This document shows positions 7,770-12,944 of a stretch of 12,944 nucleotides of DNA, in pieces (the first letter of the stretch is position 1; every line of letters starts with the position of its first letter). Below the pieces are notes generated by a model. It searched no databases and was not told where the DNA came from. It worked only from the letters and a program-made list of their open reading frames with translations. The DNA is from CAIVND01 sp035532075 (GTDB lineage: Bacteria; Actinomycetota; Acidimicrobiia; Acidimicrobiales; Bog-793): the NCBI GenBank assembly GCA_035532075.1, contig DATKRV010000048.1, forward strand, positions 1-12,944, given 5' to 3'. Made by a program: the position numbers and the translations under genes.

Positions 7770-8080
7770 GCATGACCCCCTCGACGGTTCGATTGATCTT
7801 TCTAGCACGCAGGGCCCGTGCGGCGCTGCAGCGACCAAAGAAGCACACCCTGGCGATTCCGAGAGAGAGCCAGAGAAAACCAGCGCATCGCAATCCCTGC
7901 ATAATATTACATAACGAACCTTATAGGCGTTTATATCCGAACAACCAGCAGGGCGATGGACCGCCATGCGCACTCTTTTTGGCCCCCACAGGGTGCACCG
8001 AAAGTGATTCCAGGCACCCTCCAAAAGGCCGTGAAGAGCGCGGCGAGCCACTCGTCGCTGCAGCCCCTGTTGGCGGAGTT
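7770..8080. other. 311-bp intergenic region with AT-rich promoter-like island
   Basis: No convincing gene lies between the permease stop and the aldolase start. An AT-rich island at about 7900-7936 stands out from its GC-rich surroundings and contains TAATATTA and TATA-GGCGTT-TATA. On the minus strand it is 130-165 bp before the aldolase start and is the most likely place for its promoter, though I cannot fit a clean pair of -35 and -10 boxes. Nearer the permease stop are two hairpins: GGGTGC/GCACCC (7991-8019, 17-nt loop) and GCGGCGAG/CTCGTCGC (8040-8058, one non-Watson-Crick pair, 3-nt loop). Either could help end permease transcription, but neither has a T run after it on the minus strand. 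Confidence 0.4.
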
Positions 8081-9598
8081 TTAGAGCGTGGCAGGCAGGT
8101 AGCGCTCGGGATCTCCATCGAACGCGAGCGCACAGCCGACATTGCAAAATGAGTAGTCCTCGCCCTTATACGAACGATGCGCGGCAGCGGTCAGGGGATC
8201 GACGGTCATGTGGCAGACCGGATCAATGACCGACTGACGATGGGCCTCGGTTGAGAAGGTTGCCTCACCGTCTCTCGGCTCCGCTGTGCCGTGTTCAACC
8301 GTCTCGTCATCGAGGAAACGGTCTGGGTCCCGATCGAAGCGATCCCTGCAGCGGTCCGAACAGAAGTAATAGGGACTGTCAAGATAGATGAGATGCGCGG
8401 GTGCATTGGCCGTTTCAACTTGCATCCCACAGACGGGATCGACCGCGTATGCCGCCCCTCCGCCATATTTTCGTCGGTTCCGTGCCAGCCACCAGACCAT
8501 GCCTGCCAGTATAAGGAAGACGAAATCAAGGTAGGTGGTGTAATTCCAGGCAACGTGCGCCGTCATCACCTTCGATGAGGATCGAACCGGGACAAAAGAG
8601 AAGACTCCAAAAAGCGCCTGGGTGGCGAGTCCTGCGACAGCCATAACGGGATAGAACAGCGCCACGATGCGAAGGGTCAGGGGCCACCCATAGAGCTGGC
8701 GATAGACCAGAATCAACGGCATCGAAATGAGGTCGGCAAAGATGAACGCGATCACCCCTCCGAAGCTGATTCCTCCGTTCCACAGCGCTGCTGCAAGCGG
8801 CACATTGCCGATCGAGCAGACCCAGCTCATCATCGCGACGATTGGCCCCACTGCAGCGTTCTCGAGGGTCGTCAGGGTGCCATGGCCATGCAAAAACAGG
8901 CTATTCCAAAACTGAACGGGCACGAGAGCTGCAAGGAAGCCGGCGACGAGATAGCCAATTGCGAGCTCTTTTTTCAACATGGTGACATCGGAGACCGCGT
9001 ATTGGGCAGCGTCGGCGAGCGAGGCGCGCGACACGCGCCCCCGATGCGTCTTTTCGACCTCACGCGTTGGCGATTCCTCCGTCGCGCAGCCCTGCTCGAG
9101 TTCAACCAACTGCGCCTGCGCGCGGCCAAGTCGATGACGTGCAGCATCAAGAAGTGGCCGGGTAAAGACCACTCCCCCAAAGAACGCGATCAGCACAATC
9201 ATGATCGAACCGCCGACGAACTCACCGATGGCAAACTGCCAGCCAAGAAGGACCACGAGCACGACACCGAGCTCGACGACGAGGTTGGTCGAGGCAATCA
9301 TGAATACCATTGAGGCTGTGAAATCGGCGCCCTTGGCGAAGAGGGATTTCGCCATTGCGGAGGCCGCGTAGGAGCAGCTTGAGGAGACCACCCCGTACGC
9401 AGAGGCCCGCGCTATCGCGGTTCCTCGGTGATTGCCGAGCCGCTCGCGCATTTTGTCACGAGAGACAAAGGACTGGACTACTCCCGACAGCGTAAAACCC
9501 AGCACAAGGGCCCAAAGGCTCTCCCAGAACATGTAGAACGCCTCGCGCAAACCGTGTCCTAGTCCAACAAAGATGGAAAGAGTTGCACCAAGTTGCAT
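8081..9598 (-). CDS. Heavy-metal-type permease (DUF318/ArsP_2-like) with two C-terminal YHS domains
   Basis: This membrane permease of 505 residues probably exports metal or metalloid ions. The permease part (1-370) has about eight or more membrane segments in two half-repeats. Each half has a family cysteine motif: VVSSSCSYAASAMAKSLF (Cys75) and WVCSIGNVPLAAALWNGG (Cys261). A soluble loop at about 155-205 separates the halves. Two YHS domains follow. The first (387-429) is DPVCGM with YFCSDRC, giving Cys390, Cys413 and Cys417. The second (459-501) is DPVCHM with FCNVGC, giving Cys462, Cys485 and Cys489, with His in place of the usual Gly. YHS domains bind Cu, Zn or similar ions, which supports a metal role; the exact ion is inference. 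The ATG at 9598 shares one base with the regulator's TAA, so the two are translated together. Confidence 0.88.
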   Translation of the reverse strand: MQLGATLSIFVGLGHGLREAFYMFWESLWALVLGFTLSGVVQSFVSRDKMRERLGNHRGTAIARASAYGVVSSSCSYAASAMAKSLFAKGADFTASMVFMIASTNLVVELGVVLVVLLGWQFAIGEFVGGSIMIVLIAFFGGVVFTRPLLDAARHRLGRAQAQLVELEQGCATEESPTREVEKTHRGRVSRASLADAAQYAVSDVTMLKKELAIGYLVAGFLAALVPVQFWNSLFLHGHGTLTTLENAAVGPIVAMMSWVCSIGNVPLAAALWNGGISFGGVIAFIFADLISMPLILVYRQLYGWPLTLRIVALFYPVMAVAGLATQALFGVFSFVPVRSSSKVMTAHVAWNYTTYLDFVFLILAGMVWWLARNRRKYGGGAAYAVDPVCGMQVETANAPAHLIYLDSPYYFCSDRCRDRFDRDPDRFLDDETVEHGTAEPRDGEATFSTEAHRQSVIDPVCHMTVDPLTAAAHRSYKGEDYSFCNVGCALAFDGDPERYLPATL

Positions 9599-10350
9599 TA
9601 GCTACCCGAGTTCTCTTTTCTGGAGCCAGATTCCTCGAAGTCCGCGCGGCCTCCGTCGAGACTATCGTTCGGCGGAGGCCAGAGGAGCCCCATCCGTGGA
9701 GCTGTCAGTTTTTGTTCGCGACAGTCAAGATAGGCAACGGATCCCCAGACAAACCGGTCAATCTCCCCGTCGAAGGGCCAGTAAGAGTCCTCGACAACCA
9801 ATAGGTAAAGATTCGGCGATAGTTCATCAGGAACCGCAAGACTCACATCAAGAAAATCCTCCTCGAGGCTCTTGCGGACATAGAACGAGACGCGCTCGGG
9901 TGGATTCTCGAACTCGACGTAGCGCGCGGCTGCTTCGGCGCCTCCGATAACCCAGCGGCTATCGGCTCGCATTCGGGTGAGCGCGGCTGACGTGGCGCTG
10001 AGCGATGCGACGACGGCCCTCCCCCGCAACCGATGACATAACTGCTCGAGGGGTTGGGAAAGGTACCGGGCAAGACGTGCTCTCTCCTCGCGATGCAGAG
10101 GAACTGGGAGTGAACGTCCCTGTAGCGTTGCAAGCAAGGACCAGGCGAGACGCTGGCTGAGCACCCGGCCTGCATAGGCAATACGGTCACAGAAATAGTC
10201 AAGCGAGTGCTCGTCAATGAACCATTGACCTCCGACTCGCGAGGCGGGAAGCTCGCCCGAACGGACGAGGCTGCGAATACGCGCCGGACTGCACCCGACA
10301 CGTGCCGCTGCCTCTGGTACTGAAATGACCGCACTCAGGTCCACCGTCAC
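9598..10350 (-). CDS. Helix-turn-helix (excisionase/MerR-like) DNA-binding regulator
   Basis: This 250-residue protein is probably the transcription regulator of the coupled permease gene. Residues about 9-55 form an HTH_17/excisionase-type domain: ISVPEAAARVGCSPARIRSL, then SGELPASRVGGQWFIDEHSLDYF. Residues about 60-215 form a second domain (LSQRLAWSLLATLQGR, then the ALTRMRADSRWVIGGAEAA region) that, from memory, resembles actinobacterial HTH proteins found beside AbiEii-type nucleotidyltransferase toxins. No such toxin is encoded here. The tail after 225 is acidic and low in complexity. The start is taken as GTG at 10350; another in-frame GTG is at 10344. No Shine-Dalgarno sequence is visible, so the mRNA may be leaderless or nearly so. 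An inverted repeat (10346-10383) overlaps the start, which suggests autoregulation. It does not show the metal-binding cysteine pattern of a classic MerR metal sensor. Confidence 0.72.
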   Translation of the reverse strand: MTVDLSAVISVPEAAARVGCSPARIRSLVRSGELPASRVGGQWFIDEHSLDYFCDRIAYAGRVLSQRLAWSLLATLQGRSLPVPLHREERARLARYLSQPLEQLCHRLRGRAVVASLSATSAALTRMRADSRWVIGGAEAAARYVEFENPPERVSFYVRKSLEEDFLDVSLAVPDELSPNLYLLVVEDSYWPFDGEIDRFVWGSVAYLDCREQKLTAPRMGLLWPPPNDSLDGGRADFEESGSRKENSGS

Positions 10351-10383
10351 ATAATACTACTATCTATATCGCTATTGTGTGAC
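10346..10383. promoter_or_regulatory. Inverted repeat overlapping the regulator start (putative operator)
   Basis: The arms GTCACATAATA (10346-10356) and TATTGTGTGAC (10373-10383) are reverse complements at 10 of 11 positions, separated by a 16-nt AT-rich spacer. The left arm covers the GTG start codon of the regulator. On the minus strand the spacer reads through TATAGA, a possible -10 box about 12 nt before the start. Dyad symmetry over a promoter and start is typical of an autoregulatory operator. A perfect 10-bp palindrome, GGAAATTTCC, lies just beyond it at 10390-10399. Confidence 0.5.
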
Positions 10384-10428
10384 GCGGGTGGAAATTTCCC
10401 CGTGCATCTCCATCAGCTCATGGATGTC

Positions 10429-11643
10429 TCACCGTTCCGAATAGACCGACTCCGGCATTTCGGATTTCAGACCCTCTTTCGCGAGCTCGGCCGCAAACAT
10501 CTCCCGCACGAAGGGATCCTCCTCCCCGTAGGCAATCGAACTGCCCCCCTCGCGGATGTTGAGGTTGCCGCTCGTGATCTGTTTGGATTCGTCACCATCG
10601 TCACGACCCATCGAGCCACGAAAGTTCGTCGGACCCCCCCAATAGTTGATCACGCGAAAAGGCTCTTTCGACACGTTGAAATGCTGATGGAACCACATAC
10701 CTCCGCCCGGAGCTGCCGCAACGAGACCGCCCTGGGTGTAATGGATCGTACGGACCTGATCGGCGTTTCCGTCCTTCCACGGGGTCATGCCGAGTTCCCG
10801 TGGCCAGTTGAATGTGTAGCCGCGACCACGGAGGCAGACGAGCACCGCCCCGGCGGCATGCCAATGGGCACGCGAATATCGCCCCGGCGGATATTGGGAG
10901 ATGAAGCCACAGTGATCGTATTCAAACCCTCGGAATCCGGGCTGAATTCGTCGATAGCCTGGAAGACGCTGATTGTCGAGTGGAAGATCGGCATTGATGA
11001 TGTCGGGAAAGAAATTCGTCCGCGCCTGGGCACGTTGGTTGACAGGAACCTTGTAAAGCTGCTCGTCGTATTTATAGAAATCATCATCTTCGGAGTAATG
11101 CGCCTTGAAGATGAAGTCGTTGTCGAAGATGAAGTCATAGTCCCGGTGGATATTCCAAATCGGAGGAGCATTGGTCGTCGCGATGATCAGGACACGCTGG
11201 TTGGTAGCGTTCACCAATCGATGCATAACGTTTGGTGGAAAATACATCAACGAACCGGGCTGCCACTCGGTTATCCGCTTGCTCGAGGATCCCTCCACCC
11301 AGGTTTCCGTGGTACCGCGACCTTCGATGACAAGATAGAACTCGTGGTAGAGATGACGTTCGGGCCTGAGCATTCCCCCACCGGGAATCTCGAGCACATA
11401 CATCCCCTTGATTCCGTCGTTCCCATCGAGATACAGATAAGCACCTCTCGCGCCCATGCGATCCCAGTCTCCAAGTTCGAGATCGCGAACGTTGCTTACT
11501 CCTATTCCCGTATGGATCGGGATTCCCTCGGATTCGATGAACTCCCGGTACGGCGTCTTCACCCGATCCCACGTGCGCAAACCAGCACGATCCCTGTCTT
11601 CTGACGTGGGCGGGGTAAAAAGCTCCTTGCTGAGTCCGTCCAT
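10429..11643 (-). CDS. Two-domain cupin protein (conserved, function unknown)
   Basis: This is a cytoplasmic bicupin of 404 residues with no signal peptide. The first cupin (about 75-160) has RPERHLYHEFYLVIEGRG and PGSLMYFPPNVMHRLVNA, offering His97, His100, Glu101 and His141 as metal ligands. The second (about 245-335) has SRAHWHAAGAVLVCLRGRGY (His260, His262) and GGGMWFHQHFN (His319, His321). A linker of about 80 residues, rich in Asp and Tyr, joins them. Close relatives are highly conserved as I recall and are often labelled simply as cupin-domain proteins, sometimes as ethanolamine ammonia-lyase activators; that label has no support from the genes here. A dioxygenase or isomerase is possible. 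The ATG at 11643 has a good GAGGAG site about 5 nt upstream. The insertion sequence begins only 45 bp before this start. The gene ends 78 bp before the regulator. Confidence 0.85.
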   Translation of the reverse strand: MDGLSKELFTPPTSEDRDRAGLRTWDRVKTPYREFIESEGIPIHTGIGVSNVRDLELGDWDRMGARGAYLYLDGNDGIKGMYVLEIPGGGMLRPERHLYHEFYLVIEGRGTTETWVEGSSSKRITEWQPGSLMYFPPNVMHRLVNATNQRVLIIATTNAPPIWNIHRDYDFIFDNDFIFKAHYSEDDDFYKYDEQLYKVPVNQRAQARTNFFPDIINADLPLDNQRLPGYRRIQPGFRGFEYDHCGFISQYPPGRYSRAHWHAAGAVLVCLRGRGYTFNWPRELGMTPWKDGNADQVRTIHYTQGGLVAAAPGGGMWFHQHFNVSKEPFRVINYWGGPTNFRGSMGRDDGDESKQITSGNLNIREGGSSIAYGEEDPFVREMFAAELAKEGLKSEMPESVYSER

Positions 11644-11688
11644 AGCCTCTCCTCGAATCCTCCAGCCGCATCGCGACCAACACCACTA

Positions 11689-11714
11689 AGGGCCCACCGA
11701 GAGTCAGTTTACGC
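11689..11714 (+). repeat. IS terminal inverted repeat, left end
   Basis: This is the transposase 3' side of the element. Over 26 bases it matches the reversed right end at 19 positions, with AGGG and CCACCGA fully conserved. It overlaps the transposase stop codon (11709-11711). Confidence 0.85.
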
Positions 11715-12902
11715 AATGGTGTAGTTCCAGTCCCCGTGGAATTCATGTCGTTTGAGCGGCACCGTAGCCAACTCTGCGTCGCTCACCTTGATGCCCTTTT
11801 GATAGACGTTGGTGTCCGCAACTGCCTTGATGGTGAGACCTTTCTTGGTGGTCGTAGCAGAGATCAGTTCGATGATCGTGCGATAGGAGACGAGAGGTCG
11901 TCCACGCCAGTTCATCGAGATGAAGCTGAACATCTTGTGCTCAATTTTATTCCACTTCGAAGTTCCAGGTGGATAGTGACAGACCGTGATCGAAAGCCCG
12001 GTCTCTTTGGCGAGCTTGGCGAGCTCAACCTTCCACAGGCGCAACCGGTGGCCGTTTGATCCTCCGGCATCGGCGGTGATCAACAGCTTCGTCGCGTCGG
12101 GGAAACGGACTGTTCCCATCGCACACCACCAGCGCCTGATCGCCTCGACGGCAAAGGCCGCGGTGTCGGCCGAATCCCCGACGCTCACCCAGCCCTCATC
12201 ATTGCAAAGGTCATAGATCCCATAGGGCACCGCCCGACCGAGTTCTTTGTCGACGAAGTCATGCGTCTTCACCCGCTCGGGTTCGCCTTTTGGCTGGTAC
12301 TCACGTCCTTTGTTCGAGAACTCGCCGACCAGCTCCTTCTTTTTCGTGTCGACGCTGATCACCGGTTGGTCGGCGACAAGATGGGCATCGACTTGACCAT
12401 TGAGGTAATGGAACTGTTGGTCGCGATCGGGATGGGCGGCACCCTCTTTCTGCTTGGCCGGTGCCTGGAGAGAATAACCGAGGCTCTTCAAGATCCTCCC
12501 GACGGTGTCATCGGTGATCGAAAAGCCCTCTTCACACAGTTCGCCGGCGAGCTTGGCGGTCGACTTCGAGGTCCAGCGCAGATGTGACATCGGGTTGCCG
12601 CGTATTGTCGGATTGACGAGTCTGTCGAGGGCCTCGAGCAGTCCGGGTTGTTTCAGCTCTGCCAAGATGTCTCCACCGCCGGGTGCACGTTGGCGATCGG
12701 AGGGCTCGACGCCAGCGGTCACCTCAGCTTCGGCCTTGATCACGGTGTTGCGACTCATCCCCGAGGCCTTGGCCACCAAGGACTTGCCACCGCGACCGAG
12801 CTCACGTGACAAAGACCCGGCGATGACGCGGCGTTGTAACTCGTTCAGATGGGGAAGCACGGTGTCGAAGATTCGCGCGAGCTCTTCATCACTGGCCTCC
12901 AT
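11709..12902 (-). CDS. ISAzo13-family DDE transposase
   Basis: This 397-residue transposase cuts and joins the ends of its own element. The N-terminal third holds a DNA-binding helix-turn-helix (about 34-60, GRGGKSLVAKASGMSRNTVI), then PGGGD and MSHLRWTSKSTAKLA. The catalytic core carries recognisable DDE positions: Asp185 in VISVDTKKKELVG, Asp278 in LLITADAGGSNG and Glu321 in GTSKWNKIEHKMFSFI. The C-terminus KRHEFHGDWNYTI is typical of the family. The frame is uninterrupted and all catalytic residues are present, so the element may still be active. The ATG at 12902 lacks a clear Shine-Dalgarno sequence; an upstream ATG at 12910 is out of frame. The stop lies within the left inverted repeat. 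Confidence 0.95.
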   Translation of the reverse strand: MEASDEELARIFDTVLPHLNELQRRVIAGSLSRELGRGGKSLVAKASGMSRNTVIKAEAEVTAGVEPSDRQRAPGGGDILAELKQPGLLEALDRLVNPTIRGNPMSHLRWTSKSTAKLAGELCEEGFSITDDTVGRILKSLGYSLQAPAKQKEGAAHPDRDQQFHYLNGQVDAHLVADQPVISVDTKKKELVGEFSNKGREYQPKGEPERVKTHDFVDKELGRAVPYGIYDLCNDEGWVSVGDSADTAAFAVEAIRRWWCAMGTVRFPDATKLLITADAGGSNGHRLRLWKVELAKLAKETGLSITVCHYPPGTSKWNKIEHKMFSFISMNWRGRPLVSYRTIIELISATTTKKGLTIKAVADTNVYQKGIKVSDAELATVPLKRHEFHGDWNYTIA

Positions 12903-12918
12903 GGGAACATCGTACTAC

Positions 12919-12944
12919 GCGCGGACTAAATATCGGTGGACCCT
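12919..12944 (-). repeat. IS terminal inverted repeat, right end
   Basis: Read on the minus strand it begins AGGGTCCACCGATATTTAGT and pairs with the left end at 19 of 26 positions. It lies 16 bp outside the transposase start codon and probably contains or adjoins the transposase promoter. Confidence 0.83.

Larger units (their letters stand above)
11689..12944 (-). mobile_element. Complete ISAzo13-family insertion sequence
   Basis: The element spans about 1256 bp, with imperfect terminal inverted repeats and one intact transposase gene filling almost all of it. The left end begins AGGGCCCACCGAG and the right end, read inwards, AGGGTCCACCGAT. The length and single gene fit the ISAzo13 family. 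The right end coincides with the last base of the window, so a target-site duplication cannot be checked. The exact outer base is uncertain by one. Transcription runs leftwards towards the cupin gene. Confidence 0.88.

Noticed and set aside
7770..8147. In-frame upstream extension of the aldolase gene to 8147 (about 126 extra codons)
   Set aside because: The extra residues are rich in Cys and Arg, resemble no domain, overlap the permease 3' end, and a strong ribosome binding site precedes the ATG at 7769.
10375..11604. A 409-codon open frame on the plus strand opposite the cupin gene
   Set aside because: It lies almost wholly antisense to a clearly conserved bicupin, shows no recognisable domain, and has the composition expected of a shadow frame. 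The minus-strand gene has a good ribosome binding site and family motifs.

Overview
The window holds nine protein-coding genes, one of them the transposase of a complete insertion sequence. By eye the GC content is in the middle to high fifties. Several starts are GTG. I found no rRNA, tRNA or CRISPR array. The split glycine decarboxylase (GcvPA/GcvPB), metal-related transporters, a regulator of a type I associate with actinobacteria and an ISAzo13-type element would fit an acidophilic or environmental actinobacterium such as an Acidimicrobiia member. That placement is low-confidence inference, because split P-protein also occurs in Firmicutes, Thermotogae, archaea and some Proteobacteria.

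Layout, left to right. (1) Plus strand, 112-4242: gcvPA and gcvPB overlap as ATGA and encode the two-subunit P-protein of the glycine cleavage system. No gcvT or gcvH is visible; they may lie upstream. A NiCoT nickel/cobalt permease follows after a short gap with its own ribosome binding site. (2) Everything from 4318 to the end is on the minus strand, converging on the NiCoT gene. In transcription order from the right these are: the insertion sequence (11689-12944), a two-domain cupin protein, a helix-turn-helix regulator joined by a 1-nt stop/start overlap to a permease carrying two YHS metal-binding domains, a class II aldolase/adducin-family protein, a CcdA/DsbD-type membrane protein, and a 14-TM drug-efflux-type MFS transporter.

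How the genes may work together. GcvPA and GcvPB form one enzyme. The regulator and permease look like a self-contained, translationally coupled module, and an inverted repeat overlapping the regulator's start codon looks like its operator. Metal ions recur: NiCoT imports Ni/Co, and the permease-YHS protein probably exports or binds heavy metals. Perfect palindromes upstream of the MFS gene and the CcdA-like gene suggest each has its own control. The insertion sequence ends 45 bp before the cupin gene, points the same way, and may have changed that gene's expression.

The least routine parts are the regulator-permease-YHS module with its operator-like repeat, the paired palindromes before the MFS gene, and the palindrome plus overlapping short frame before the CcdA-like gene. 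I see no clear evidence of a wholly undescribed system.
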